From Mariniflexile sp. AS56 (GTDB lineage Bacteria; Bacteroidota; Bacteroidia; Flavobacteriales; Flavobacteriaceae): a stretch of DNA of 64,000 nucleotides. The DNA lies in assembly GCF_030552475.1 (NCBI RefSeq), contig NZ_JAUPED010000007.1, positions 219,883 to 283,882 of the forward strand, read 5' to 3'. Of the stretch, positions 28,141 to 37,483 are shown piece by piece (the first letter of the stretch is position 1; the number at the start of each line of letters is the position of its first letter). The position numbers were made by a program, and so were the translations under genes. The notes under the pieces were generated by a model. The model did not search any database. It had not been told where the DNA came from and worked only from the letters and a program-made list of their open reading frames with translations.

Positions 28141-29253
28141 TTATTTTTTTGAAGCTTTTATAATTTCAAATTGTTCCTCGGTCATTGAGTAATCATCAAA
28201 AAAAGCAACACCTTGTGCGCCGTTATCTTTTGCTAATTGAATGGCTTCTTTTAAATCTGGGTTACTCAATTTAGGTGTATATAAACCAGTGTGTAATTCG
28301 GTTGGTCTGCCTTCAAGGTCATCTATACCTTGCTTTGTGGCATAGCCAATCCAATCTAATTCTTCATTGTAAAAATTGTAATAAATCATAGGTAACACCA
28401 TGTCTATTTTCCATTTATCCCAACGTTGGCGTACCATATGGTCTGCCATTTCAGGGTAAGGGAACACGGCGGCACTTAATTTTTTATTATGGTTATGAAC
28501 AATCTCATACGCTTCACCTACTAAGGATTGAATTTCATTTAAACGAAAGTTTTTCCATTCAATGTCTATAGCAGGGTTGCTCATTTTACGAGGGTCTTTA
28601 TGATGAATCGCCATGAACTTCTCGACACTAGCATCTGAGTAATCAAAATCATAATCTGGTAATTCCTCTTCTTGTTTTAAATCGTATTTTGGCAATAAAC
28701 CTACAGGCAAATATACATCGGGGTAACGTATGTAATCTAGATGTACACTAGCAACGCCTTCAACCTCTGCTAAACCTTCAACCAAACTTAAAATATGTTT
28801 TCTGGCTTCTGGGTGACTAGGGGATAACCACTGGTAGTACCCAACATACGGTCTTTCCTCTTTATTAAAACAAGATTTTCCGTTACGGCTTACCATATAC
28901 CATTCTGGGTGTTGTAAAGCAATGGAGTCTCCTGGTCTGTTGGTTGTAAACATCCAAGCATGTACTTCCAATCCTGCTTTGTTTGCTATAGGTGTTAGTC
29001 TTTTTAATAGTTTAGCATCTGCACCCGTATTAATTAAAACAGCATCGATACCATAGTTTTTTAATTTATTGAAATGTGCAGCGTATGCTGAATCGGATTT
29101 TTTATGACCCGCTGTAATCCAGTTCCAGTACTTGAATTTTTCAGTATTTTCAATCTCTGAGTCGTTAGACTCTGTAACGGCATTCGGTTTTGAAGCGTTG
29201 TTACATGCTACGACACTTAGTAAAAGACTGAAAAATGCTATTTTTAATTTCAT
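28141..29253 (-). CDS. GHL10-like (family-10-like) glycoside hydrolase lipoprotein
   Basis: The frame is open from 29295, but the lipoprotein signal starts at the ATG at 29251-29253 (MKLKIAFFSLLLSVVAC), which also avoids a 38-bp overlap and leaves four bases after the upstream stop; that start gives 370 residues. It is a TIM-barrel protein of the GHL10/DUF187 type: KLKNYGIDAVLINTG, GLEVHAWMF, VHLDYIRYPD and DMVLPMIYY are characteristic strands, with the Asp in LDYIRYP a likely active-site residue. Members include lytic and hydrolytic enzymes of poorly known specificity. No known endo-beta-N-acetylglucosaminidase family (GH18, GH85, GH163) was recognised in the window, so this is a candidate endo-acting enzyme; that is speculation from context. 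Confidence 0.8.
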   Translation of the reverse strand: MKLKIAFFSLLLSVVACNNASKPNAVTESNDSEIENTEKFKYWNWITAGHKKSDSAYAAHFNKLKNYGIDAVLINTGADAKLLKRLTPIANKAGLEVHAWMFTTNRPGDSIALQHPEWYMVSRNGKSCFNKEERPYVGYYQWLSPSHPEARKHILSLVEGLAEVEGVASVHLDYIRYPDVYLPVGLLPKYDLKQEEELPDYDFDYSDASVEKFMAIHHKDPRKMSNPAIDIEWKNFRLNEIQSLVGEAYEIVHNHNKKLSAAVFPYPEMADHMVRQRWDKWKIDMVLPMIYYNFYNEELDWIGYATKQGIDDLEGRPTELHTGLYTPKLSNPDLKEAIQLAKDNGAQGVAFFDDYSMTEEQFEIIKASKK

Positions 29254-29257
29254 AGAA

Positions 29258-30331
29258 TTATTTTTTTGATATAAATTTTCCGTCTTCTTTAACAAAGAGT
29301 GTTTTGTTTGTAAACGGACTTTTAATTGATAGGTTGAACCCTGTACTATGGTTTTCTAATATTGGTTTTACTGTTTTCCCTTCAATAGTAATAGTTGTTT
29401 TTGCTAAGCTTTCAATTGAAGTTAAATAGTTGTTGTGTTTTTTAAAATGAGTATTTTGAATGCGATACATTTTATACAACGCCCATTTTATTTTTTCATC
29501 TTCCGAAATTTTAAAGCTATGATCTTTTTTTGGCGCTTCAGATGAAAAATAAACATAGCCCCATTTTTCTGGTTCGTGCATATTGACAACCCCCATAGGT
29601 GACCAAACCCAATTATATTCATGCAACAGTTTACCTTTAGCATCTTTTTTTCGTTCATAAACACCATTGGTTAATTGAAAATCCCAATTAACTCGAGAGA
29701 AATTAACCCTCCAGAAAGAATCGGTTGGTATGTTTTTTTGAAAATAACCGGTTTTATATACCGCCCAAGGAATGGCTATTTCTAACATCCAGCCTTCATC
29801 TGTATCGCTAGGATCATTAATGGTTCCATTAACTTTCACTGCCGATTTTAACCCCGTAATATTCCAATCATTCAAGACCACGTTTTCAGTTCTATAAGGT
29901 TGTGAAATGAATAGATCCCAAACGGTATTTAGTGCATTAATTTCTAATTCGTAATAATTATGAGTGTCTCCATCTGGTTCTATAAACACTTCAAAATCAT
30001 TGTTGTAAAAAATAATGGTATCTCTTTTTGTTAAGTTCGCCCACACATGTGGTTCTTCCATTTTTGCAAGAATGTAAAAGTAGGTGTCATCCCATAGCAT
30101 TTTAACTTGCGTTTTGTATTTTGGAAGCTTTTCACCAACGATATCTTTAAAAGGTTCGGACCATGAAACTTCGTTCCACGCTTCATCAAAATCATTACCA
30201 TCAATATTAATTTTTTGAGAAGCTTTATAAGCTGTATACGTTTTTGGCACGAGATCATTCTTAACTTGTGCACAAGCAACAGAAGTAGCACCTATTACTA
30301 CCAACCATATATATAAACTCAAAAATTTCAT
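29258..30331 (-). CDS. CBM9-like carbohydrate-binding lipoprotein or exported protein
   Basis: A 357-residue protein with an export signal (hydrophobic about 4-17, SVACAQ, where Cys20 could also be a lipobox cysteine). The body resembles CBM9-type carbohydrate-binding proteins: INIDGNDFDEAW, VKMLWDDTYFYILAKMEEP, DNDFEVFIEPDG-like FYNNDFEVFIEPDGD, YYELEINA and GWMLEIAIPW are typical strands. No catalytic domain was recognised. About 100 C-terminal residues have no recognised fold. It probably binds the glycan at the cell surface or in the periplasm. It lies between the GHL10-like gene (4 bp) and GH130 (3 bp), so it is made from the same message. Confidence 0.82.
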   Translation of the reverse strand: MKFLSLYIWLVVIGATSVACAQVKNDLVPKTYTAYKASQKINIDGNDFDEAWNEVSWSEPFKDIVGEKLPKYKTQVKMLWDDTYFYILAKMEEPHVWANLTKRDTIIFYNNDFEVFIEPDGDTHNYYELEINALNTVWDLFISQPYRTENVVLNDWNITGLKSAVKVNGTINDPSDTDEGWMLEIAIPWAVYKTGYFQKNIPTDSFWRVNFSRVNWDFQLTNGVYERKKDAKGKLLHEYNWVWSPMGVVNMHEPEKWGYVYFSSEAPKKDHSFKISEDEKIKWALYKMYRIQNTHFKKHNNYLTSIESLAKTTITIEGKTVKPILENHSTGFNLSIKSPFTNKTLFVKEDGKFISKK

Positions 30332-30334
30332 CTG

Positions 30335-31306
30335 TTATAAACTATTATTTTTTGTAAAGTTAACCACTTCGCTCAGTTTCCCAAAGGCTAAAGCCACAAC
30401 TGTGTCGGCAGCACCATAATAAACGGCTAGTTTATCTTCTTTTATATCGTGTAATGCAGCGCATGGAAACACCACATTAGGGACATCACCTACTTGTTCG
30501 TAAATTTCGGCTGGTCCTAATAAATAAGGTTGTGTTCTGTATTTTACTTTATCTGGTTGCTTTTCATCTAAAATAGCGGCACCCATAGCATATCTAAACC
30601 CATTACAGGTATTAATAACACCATGATATAACATAAGCCATCCTTCATCTGTTAGAATAGGAATGGGGCCTGCGCCTATTTTTGTGCATTGCCATGCACT
30701 ATCTGGGAAATCTGTAGCTTTCATAACGCAACGGTGTTCACCCCAATATTTCATGTCTGGACTGTAGCTTATGTAGATATCACCAAATGGGGTATGCCCG
30801 TTATCACTCGGTCTGCTCAACATCGCATATTTACCGTTTATTTTTTGAGGAAATAGTACACCATTTCTGTTGAATGGTAAAAAAGCATTTTCACATTGGA
30901 AAAACTCTTTAAAATCGAACGTATAGCCTATACCTATTGTTGGCCCATTGTAGCCGTTGCACCAAGTAATCCAATAACGGTCTTCTATAAAAACAACACG
31001 AGGATCGTATTTATAATCAGATTCAATCATATCCGTGTTACCTGCTTTCATGTGGATGGGTTCGTGCTCAATATCCCAATCGATACCATTTTTACTAAAG
31101 CCAGCAAAAATATTCATTTGCACGGCTTTGTTATCGCATCTAAAAACACCTGCAAAACCATCTTCAAAAGGAACAACAGCACTATTAAAAACACTATTTG
31201 AGGTTGGTATCGCATACCTATCTATAATAGGGTTCTCAGAATAACGCCACATAACGTCTTTACAATTTTCTGGCTTGTCTTGCCATGGGATATTGTTTGT
31301 TTTCAT
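30335..31306 (-). CDS. GH130 beta-1,4-mannosyl-N-acetylglucosamine phosphorylase-like
   Basis: A 323-residue protein without a signal peptide, therefore cytoplasmic. The N-terminus ([24 protein letters not shown]) and the five-bladed propeller motifs match GH130 phosphorylases of the Bacteroides BT1033 type, which use phosphate to split Man-beta-1,4-GlcNAc into alpha-mannose-1-phosphate and GlcNAc. Asp101 in KYDPRV is the expected catalytic acid, and HRCVM and MLYHGV fit the phosphate and sugar site. The disaccharide it uses is the N-glycan core unit. It sits three bases downstream of the sodium symporter gene, suggesting that the symporter brings the substrate into the cell. Other GH130 subfamilies (mannan phosphorylases, hydrolases) are less likely. 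Confidence 0.9.
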   Translation of the reverse strand: MKTNNIPWQDKPENCKDVMWRYSENPIIDRYAIPTSNSVFNSAVVPFEDGFAGVFRCDNKAVQMNIFAGFSKNGIDWDIEHEPIHMKAGNTDMIESDYKYDPRVVFIEDRYWITWCNGYNGPTIGIGYTFDFKEFFQCENAFLPFNRNGVLFPQKINGKYAMLSRPSDNGHTPFGDIYISYSPDMKYWGEHRCVMKATDFPDSAWQCTKIGAGPIPILTDEGWLMLYHGVINTCNGFRYAMGAAILDEKQPDKVKYRTQPYLLGPAEIYEQVGDVPNVVFPCAALHDIKEDKLAVYYGAADTVVALAFGKLSEVVNFTKNNSL

Positions 31307-31308
31307 TC

Positions 31309-33186
31309 TTAATCTTTATATTTTTTTACTTTATCTAACCAAGTGTATTTTAAAATAATAGTTGTTATTAAAAATACGATCAAGGCTATTATTGTTTTTG
31401 GATAATCTCTTATCATGAAATAAATAGGCAATAAAATCATACTCGATTGCCATACCACACCGATAATACAATTTAGCATATCCATGCTGAAATTCGTGTT
31501 TTTAGTAACGGTATTGTCCTCAAGTTTAAGTGCTTTGTACACCGGTTTCCAAAACCCCCATGGGCGAACATTAAAATAAAAGGCTTTTAATGTGTCCATA
31601 TTAGTAGCTGGTGTTAAAAGGGTGCCCAAAAAGGAACCTAACAACGATACTATAAAAATAACTGGAAAAATATAAATAGCAGGTATTTGTGCTAAATCAT
31701 ATAAAAAGGAATCCACTTGAAAATTTGCTTTATTTTGGTCTAGCAAAAATTGCAAGGTTGCAATAATTAACCCAGAAGTCATTCCCCAGAAATAGCCCCA
31801 ACCATTAAAACGCCACCAGATCCATTTTAAGAAATTGGCTGCGACATAACCTCCGTAAAGGGCACTGGTAATCCAAAGTGTAATGGAGTTGATGGAATCT
31901 GCAAAAAAGCCCATAATAACACCCAATATAACCACAGCGAAGGAAGCTACATGGCTTACCTTTATGTAATGTTCGTTTGTTTCTGAAGGCTTAAAATATT
32001 TTTTATAAATATCATTAACGATGTAAGCTGGACTCGAATTAACAAAAGCTGAAAAAGTAGACATAAACGCGGCTAAAAGACCTGCTAATAGCAATCCTTT
32101 TATCCCTACAGGAATATGATTATTAATTACTTTAGGTAAAATAACTTCTAACTCATTTAAATTTACACCACCTGGTTGTAGCATTGTTGGCGCTAAATGT
32201 ACCAATGCTAATACTACAACACCACCAATTAGTAAATAGCGAGGAATGAATAAAATTAGGTTAGTAAACCCACTCATATAAGCCGCCTCTTTAACGGTAC
32301 GTGTAGATAAAATACGTTGCATATCATAACTTGGGGTAGGCCCTGCGATACTTGCGAAAAAACCTTTAAAAAGTGACATACCTATGAAGGCACCAAACAT
32401 TTTGTAGCCTTGCGTGTCAATTAATTCATTAAAAGCTTCATACTTCCCTGTCCAAGACCCTTCAAGTTCCATATCAAATAAAATACTACTCCATTCTGCC
32501 GAAATAACAGAGGCTATTTCAACATCTGTAACTGTAATAAACGCATATACGGCTATTAGAATACCAGCGATAACCATGATACCGTATTGTAATACTTCGG
32601 TGGCAACCACAGAAAACATGCCTCCCTTAACGGTGTAAATAGTTGTTAATAGAATTATTAATAGGGCATACGTTTGATCGGAGGTTAAAAGAATGCTGTC
32701 ATTAATAACGAATGCTAAATCCCAAGGAAGAATAACCGTCATAAATTTACCAACGCCTTCAAAGAAATAAGCAATAAAACCTATAGATGCTACAACAGCA
32801 AAAATAGCAACAATTAAATGTGATGCTCTCCCTGCTCTATCATCGCCGAAGCGGGTTAAGATCCATTCTGAGCCTGTCATGATATTGGATCGACGAATCC
32901 AAGCAGCCAAAAAAATCATGATAAAAATTTGATTCCAGATAGGCCACATCCACATAAACATAAAGCTTTTGGCGCCATATAAAAATAGGATACCCACCAT
33001 CCAAGCAGTACCAGACACGTCGAACATGCCAGAGCCATTGCTTAGGCCTAAGTAATACCATTTAATGCTTTTGCCTCCTAGGAAGTAATAATCCAGCCCT
33101 TTTGATGCTTTTTTAGACACCCAAATGCCCACACCAAGCGTTAATATGATGTATAATGATATTATTAAAACGTCTATAAAATCCAT
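31309..33186 (-). CDS. Sodium:solute symporter (SSS family), putative sugar importer
   Basis: A 625-residue inner-membrane protein with about 13-14 predicted transmembrane helices spread over the whole length. It starts [21 protein letters not shown] and includes the SSS hallmark regions [31 protein letters not shown] and [21 protein letters not shown] proteins in glycan loci couple sodium entry to uptake of mono- or disaccharides. Its start codon overlaps the stop of the upstream GH92 by one base (TAATG), and GH130 follows after two bases, so translation of the three is coupled. The position makes Man-GlcNAc or mannose the likely cargo; this is inferred. The locus has a second transporter (52820-54148) beside NagB for what is probably GlcNAc. 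Confidence 0.92.
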   Translation of the reverse strand: MDFIDVLIISLYIILTLGVGIWVSKKASKGLDYYFLGGKSIKWYYLGLSNGSGMFDVSGTAWMVGILFLYGAKSFMFMWMWPIWNQIFIMIFLAAWIRRSNIMTGSEWILTRFGDDRAGRASHLIVAIFAVVASIGFIAYFFEGVGKFMTVILPWDLAFVINDSILLTSDQTYALLIILLTTIYTVKGGMFSVVATEVLQYGIMVIAGILIAVYAFITVTDVEIASVISAEWSSILFDMELEGSWTGKYEAFNELIDTQGYKMFGAFIGMSLFKGFFASIAGPTPSYDMQRILSTRTVKEAAYMSGFTNLILFIPRYLLIGGVVVLALVHLAPTMLQPGGVNLNELEVILPKVINNHIPVGIKGLLLAGLLAAFMSTFSAFVNSSPAYIVNDIYKKYFKPSETNEHYIKVSHVASFAVVILGVIMGFFADSINSITLWITSALYGGYVAANFLKWIWWRFNGWGYFWGMTSGLIIATLQFLLDQNKANFQVDSFLYDLAQIPAIYIFPVIFIVSLLGSFLGTLLTPATNMDTLKAFYFNVRPWGFWKPVYKALKLEDNTVTKNTNFSMDMLNCIIGVVWQSSMILLPIYFMIRDYPKTIIALIVFLITTIILKYTWLDKVKKYKD

Positions 33187-35417
33187 TAATTTTGAGGTTT
33201 TTTAGCAACACCCCAATTTTTATTAGGAATTTTTCCCATAACAAAATGAAGTGTACCACCATTTAATATGGTTTTATGAGAAATTGTTGTTTTATTGAAT
33301 AAAGTGCCGTTCAGGGTAGCAGATTGTATGTATATGTTTTCAGATGAAACAGCTTCTGCTTTTATAGAAAATGTTTTTCCGTTAGCTAGCGTTATAGTTG
33401 ATTTTTCAAAAATAGGACTTCCAATTTCATATTCAGTTGAAGCAGGATTCATGGCATACAATCCTATAGAACTTAAAACATACCACGCACTCATTTGTCC
33501 GCAATCTTCATTTCCACTTAAACCGTTTGGTGTTGTGTTGTATTGCGTATCCAATATTTTTCGAACCCAATATTGTGTACGCCATGGTTTTTCGGCGTGG
33601 TTAAACAAATAAGCGATGTGGTGACTAGGTTCGTTACCATGTGCGTACTGCCCAATTAATCCAGAAATATCTGCTGAAACATTACTACCTGTAATTTCAG
33701 AGCTTTCTGTGAAAAGTTGCTCTAGTCTGTCTGTAAAAAGGTCGTTATTACCATGTAATTGTATGAAATTCTCAACATTATGAGGTACAAACCAGCTGTG
33801 TTGCCATGCGTTACCTTCTGTATAATCGGTATGCTCTCTATGGTTAGAATATTTTGCATCGAATGGTTCATGCCATGAAGTACCATCGGCAGATTTTCCA
33901 CGCATAAACCCTGTTTTATTATCAAATAAATGTTGGTAGGCTTTGGAGCGGTTTAGGAATAAATTATAATCAGCATCCTTCCCTAAAGCTTTTGCCATTT
34001 GTGCGACACACCAATCATTATATGCGTATTCAAGTGTAATGGTAACCGATTCATCTAACAAATTATAAGGAATGTAACCGTATTGTTTATAATATTTTAG
34101 CCCGCGTTCGTCTTGCATCATGGTGGTTTTCATAGCCTCATACGCTTCTTCGGCATTAAAACCTTTAATTCCTTTTAAGTAAGCTTCTACAATTACAGGA
34201 ATGGAATGATAGCCCGTCATGGTATTGGTTTCATTACCATACAGCGTCCAAACAGGTAATATGTTTTTGGTTTTGTAATATTCAAGCATGGTGTTGGTAA
34301 TATCTGCCACTTTATCTGGAGCCAATAACGTTAACAAAGGGTGTTCTGCTCTAAAAGTGTCCCAAAGGGACAATGTTGAATATGCGGTATAATTTTTAGC
34401 GGTTACAATACTGTCATTTTCTTTTCTGTATTGTCCATTTTTATCGCTAAAAGTAACCGGAGCTAATTGCGCATGGTACATAGCGGTATAAAAAATAGTT
34501 TTAAGGGAATCAACGGGTGTTTCTACTTGAATTTTAGATAACGCTTCGTTCCAAGTGTTTTCAGATTGCATTTTTACAGCTTCAAAATCAAAACCACCTT
34601 CATCTAAATTGTCTTTTGCATTTTCGATACTTACAGATGATAATGCTACTTTCACCAATAAATTATTTCCTTCTTTTTCATTAAAAAAGAATTGTGCCGA
34701 TGAATTAACCGCATTTTCATCTTGAACAACACTATTTTCAATTATTGGTTTAGAAAATTTCGCGACAAAAAATACTTTTTGATTTTTTGCCCACCCCGTA
34801 CTAAACCTATGGCCAGTAATGGTATAATCATCTTCAATATTTATAGCTGTATTGGTAGCTTTATCCCAATTGATACCAAAACCTAAGTTGATAATAACCG
34901 ATTGCTTATCACCTTCCGAATAAGAATATTTATGAAATGCTGTTCGTAGTGAGGTTGTTAACTCCACATTTATATTATGGTCGTTAAGATATACTTGATA
35001 GTAGCCAGGACTTGCTTTTTCGTTGGAATGACTGTAGGATGATTTATAAGTTAACGAATCACGAGCGCTTGAGGTTGTAGGTAAATCTACACTCTTATTT
35101 ACTGGCATAAATAGGATATCGGCTAAATCGCCAATTCCTGTACCGCTTAAACTTAAATGACTAAACCCAACCACAATAGAATCGGAGTAATGATAACCAG
35201 AGCACCAATCCCAGCTACTTATGCCATTAACGGGGCTTACTTGAAGCATTCCAAATGGTACGGTGGCTCCAGGATAGGTGTGTCCATGCCCTCCTGTGCC
35301 AATAAAAGGATTTGCATAATTTGTTAAAAAAACTTCTTTGGTGTCTTTTTTACTGATATTTTTGCTGCAGCCAGCTGCAAAAGTTACAAGTAAAAGGAAT
35401 AGTGCTATATTTTTCAT
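33186..35417 (-). CDS. GH92 exo-alpha-mannosidase (first gene of the minus-strand train)
   Basis: The open frame reaches 35534, but the lipoprotein signal peptide begins at the ATG at 35415-35417 (MKNIALFLLLVTFAAGC), so this start is preferred, giving 743 residues. The N-terminal beta domain shows YANPFIGTGG and TYPGATVPFGMLQVSP. The barrel carries EGNAWQHSW (acid glutamate), HGNEPSHH and GNEDCGQMSAWYV (from about residue 635), all standard for GH92 and, as I recall, for alpha-1,2-active members. Calcium dependence is expected. It stands first in the train, facing the histidine kinase gene across 127 bp, so its upstream region probably holds the promoter for the cluster. It overlaps the symporter gene by one base. 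Confidence 0.92.
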   Translation of the reverse strand: MKNIALFLLLVTFAAGCSKNISKKDTKEVFLTNYANPFIGTGGHGHTYPGATVPFGMLQVSPVNGISSWDWCSGYHYSDSIVVGFSHLSLSGTGIGDLADILFMPVNKSVDLPTTSSARDSLTYKSSYSHSNEKASPGYYQVYLNDHNINVELTTSLRTAFHKYSYSEGDKQSVIINLGFGINWDKATNTAINIEDDYTITGHRFSTGWAKNQKVFFVAKFSKPIIENSVVQDENAVNSSAQFFFNEKEGNNLLVKVALSSVSIENAKDNLDEGGFDFEAVKMQSENTWNEALSKIQVETPVDSLKTIFYTAMYHAQLAPVTFSDKNGQYRKENDSIVTAKNYTAYSTLSLWDTFRAEHPLLTLLAPDKVADITNTMLEYYKTKNILPVWTLYGNETNTMTGYHSIPVIVEAYLKGIKGFNAEEAYEAMKTTMMQDERGLKYYKQYGYIPYNLLDESVTITLEYAYNDWCVAQMAKALGKDADYNLFLNRSKAYQHLFDNKTGFMRGKSADGTSWHEPFDAKYSNHREHTDYTEGNAWQHSWFVPHNVENFIQLHGNNDLFTDRLEQLFTESSEITGSNVSADISGLIGQYAHGNEPSHHIAYLFNHAEKPWRTQYWVRKILDTQYNTTPNGLSGNEDCGQMSAWYVLSSIGLYAMNPASTEYEIGSPIFEKSTITLANGKTFSIKAEAVSSENIYIQSATLNGTLFNKTTISHKTILNGGTLHFVMGKIPNKNWGVAKKPQN

Positions 35418-35544
35418 AAGATGGTTTAGCATTTTGAAAGTATAAAAATTCATAAATTTAGTTATTATTAAAAGTAATTTAGACGGATAACACCTTAACG
35501 TAGCTAAACACCAAAAAAAAATAACAACAACCAATTTTCATAAA
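35418..35544. promoter_or_regulatory. Divergent intergenic region between GH92 train and LytS-type kinase
   Basis: These 127 bp separate two divergent genes and must hold the start signals for both. On the minus strand TATACTTT (within 35438-35446) resembles the Bacteroidetes -7 box only loosely. The 9-12-9 direct repeat found before both susC genes is not present here. No hairpin of note was seen. Assignment as promoter region rests on gene orientation, not on a recognised motif. Confidence 0.4.
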
Positions 35545-36603
35545 ATGAAATTCAACTCAAAACAGGGCTATAGCATATCATTTATTCATCACATTGTGTT
35601 TTGGTCTATTTATTTTCTCTTTAATGTGTTTAAATGGGGGAGTTATTTTGACGATTATTTATATTCATTTAAAACCAATTTATTTGGGTTTCCCATTCAT
35701 ATGGCATTATGTTATTTTAATATTTACTTTCTAATGCCAAATTTTGTGTTTAAAAAACGATACTTATCCTATGTCGTTTTAATTTTATCAGCCATATTTT
35801 TCATGGTATTAGTAAAATTTAATCTTACTTATTATTTGGTTAGTAATAACGTATGGCCAGAAGGGCCAGTACCTACCACGAATCTTACTCTAAATTACAC
35901 CATAGATATGATGATTGGTGAACTTTACGTTATCACCTTCGTAACCGCCATAAAAATAACTTTAGATTTCTTAAAAGAACATAAACGAGTTGCCGATTTG
36001 GAAAAAGCACAATTGGAAACAGAACTTCTGTTTTTAAAGACTCAAATATCACCGCATTTTTTCTTTAACACGCTTAATAATATTTATTCATTAGCTGTTG
36101 AGAATTCGAAAAAAACACCTAAAATTATTCTAAAGTTATCAGAATTAATGAGGTATCTTTTGTATGATACAGCAAACAAAAGACAAACTTTAGAAAATGA
36201 AATACTCTGTATACAAAACTATATAGACTTAGAGCGTATTCGGCATAACGATGAGTTAGAAGTAAATATGTATATATCGGGCGATATTCAAGATAAAGAA
36301 ATAGCACCTATATTGTTATTGTCCTTTATAGAAAATGCGTTTAAACACGGGGCGCATAAAAATATTGGGGAAGTAAAAATTGACATTAACTTAGCAATTA
36401 GAAAAGATTTCCTTTACTTTACAATCTCAAACCCTATGCCTCTAAAAACGGAACACGAAGAGCGTTTTAACCAATCAAGTGGTATTGGTTTAGAAAATGT
36501 AAAAAAGAGGCTTGCTCTAGGATATAGCAAAAACAACTATAAACTTATCATTAAAAATGATGATAATATGTTTGTTGTAAAACTTAAAATAAAGGTAGCA
36601 TAA
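35545..36603 (+). CDS. LytS/YehU-type sensor histidine kinase
   Basis: A 352-residue inner-membrane kinase. Four hydrophobic helices (about residues 11-30, 45-65, 75-99 and 120-140) carry no large periplasmic domain. The His_kinase domain follows: QISPHFFFNTLNNIYSLA contains the phospho-accepting His171. The ATPase part shows the N box in LLSFIENAFKHG and the G box in GIGLENVKKRL. Kinases of this class pair with LytTR response regulators, and such a gene follows after 59 bp. They lie inside the glycan locus, divergent from the GH92 train and upstream of the GH20 pair, so they are the obvious local regulator. The ligand is unknown; with so little periplasmic sequence, direct binding of a large glycan is unlikely. 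Confidence 0.92.
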   Translation: MKFNSKQGYSISFIHHIVFWSIYFLFNVFKWGSYFDDYLYSFKTNLFGFPIHMALCYFNIYFLMPNFVFKKRYLSYVVLILSAIFFMVLVKFNLTYYLVSNNVWPEGPVPTTNLTLNYTIDMMIGELYVITFVTAIKITLDFLKEHKRVADLEKAQLETELLFLKTQISPHFFFNTLNNIYSLAVENSKKTPKIILKLSELMRYLLYDTANKRQTLENEILCIQNYIDLERIRHNDELEVNMYISGDIQDKEIAPILLLSFIENAFKHGAHKNIGEVKIDINLAIRKDFLYFTISNPMPLKTEHEERFNQSSGIGLENVKKRLALGYSKNNYKLIIKNDDNMFVVKLKIKVA

Positions 36604-36662
36604 ACCTTTAGTTCCTATCTACATAGTAAATAACTTCGAGTCCATAAAAAAGTTGAAAAGCA

Positions 36663-37373
36663 ATGAAAATAAAATGTTTGATTATAGATGATGAGCCTTT
36701 AGCAATCAATGTTATTAAAAATTACTTGGACCAAATTGAAGATTTCGAAGTAATTAGCACCTTTAGTAACGCTATAGATAGCTTGAATTTTTTAAAAACA
36801 AATACGGTTGATGTTATTTTCTTAGATATTAACATGCCTGTTTTAGATGGTATTAGTTTTATAAAAAGTTTAGAAAACCCACCATTGGTTATTATTACAA
36901 GTGCTTATGAAGAATTTGCAATAGAAACTTATGAGCTCGATGTGCTAGATTATTTAGTAAAACCTATTGAGTTTCCTCGATTCATGAAAGCCTTAAACAA
37001 GGTAAATAGAAGGCTTGAGAACAATAAAGTTCCTTACGAAAGTACCAACGACCGCCCATATCTTTTTGTGAAAATTGACAAAAAGAAAATGAAAAAGATT
37101 TTTTTGGATGAAATTCTAATTATTGAATCCCTAAAAGATTACTTAAAAATAAATACTACTACGGGTAAATTTATAATACATAGTACGCTATCAGACTTTA
37201 CAAATTTACTACCAGCTAGAGATTTTATAAGAATACACCGATCGTACACTATTGCAATTGATAAGATTGATGCAGTTGAAGGGAATAGTATTGAAATTGA
37301 GGGTCTTAGATATGTTATAGGAAGGTCTTATATTGAAGAGGTGAAGCAAAAAATACTAAATTCCTCTATATAA
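36663..37373 (+). CDS. LytTR-family response regulator
   Basis: A 236-residue protein with an N-terminal receiver domain (1-120) whose acidic pocket is Asp9/Asp10 and whose phosphorylation site is Asp55 in FLDINMP. A C-terminal LytTR DNA-binding domain (about 135-232) shows the usual run IFLDEILIIESLKDYLKI, then FIRIHRSYTIAIDKID. LytTR regulators bind pairs of 9-bp direct repeats about one and a half to two helical turns apart. A matching element occurs upstream of both susC genes (41752-41781 and 47303-47332), so this protein is the likely activator of the SusCD pairs. It is paired with the kinase gene just upstream and ends about 70 bp before a terminator-like hairpin facing the GH20 gene. 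Confidence 0.93.
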   Translation: MKIKCLIIDDEPLAINVIKNYLDQIEDFEVISTFSNAIDSLNFLKTNTVDVIFLDINMPVLDGISFIKSLENPPLVIITSAYEEFAIETYELDVLDYLVKPIEFPRFMKALNKVNRRLENNKVPYESTNDRPYLFVKIDKKKMKKIFLDEILIIESLKDYLKINTTTGKFIIHSTLSDFTNLLPARDFIRIHRSYTIAIDKIDAVEGNSIEIEGLRYVIGRSYIEEVKQKILNSSI

Positions 37374-37444
37374 GACACTTTCCTAAAACCTGCTATTAAT
37401 CAATCAGGGTTGAACTGATTAAAATCTTCTAACTTTTTATAGCG

Positions 37445-37467
37445 AAAAGTAGGGGAGGCCTACTTTT
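37445..37467. terminator. Bidirectional terminator-like hairpin
   Basis: A 9-bp perfect stem (AAAAGTAGG / CCTACTTTT) with a 5-nt loop lies between the convergent response-regulator and GH20 genes. A-rich and T-rich stem ends on both sides would allow it to work in both directions. Confidence 0.65.
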
Positions 37468-37483
37468 ACTAGGGTTTATATAT

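Noticed and set aside
30896..31201. 101-codon plus-strand frame inside the GH130 gene
   Set aside because: It is antisense to conserved GH130 motifs and its composition is that of a reverse-strand shadow.
35545..37373. Hybrid two-component (HTCS) glycan sensor
   Set aside because: The kinase has a four-helix membrane part with little periplasmic sequence and is separate from the regulator, which has a LytTR and not an AraC-type domain.
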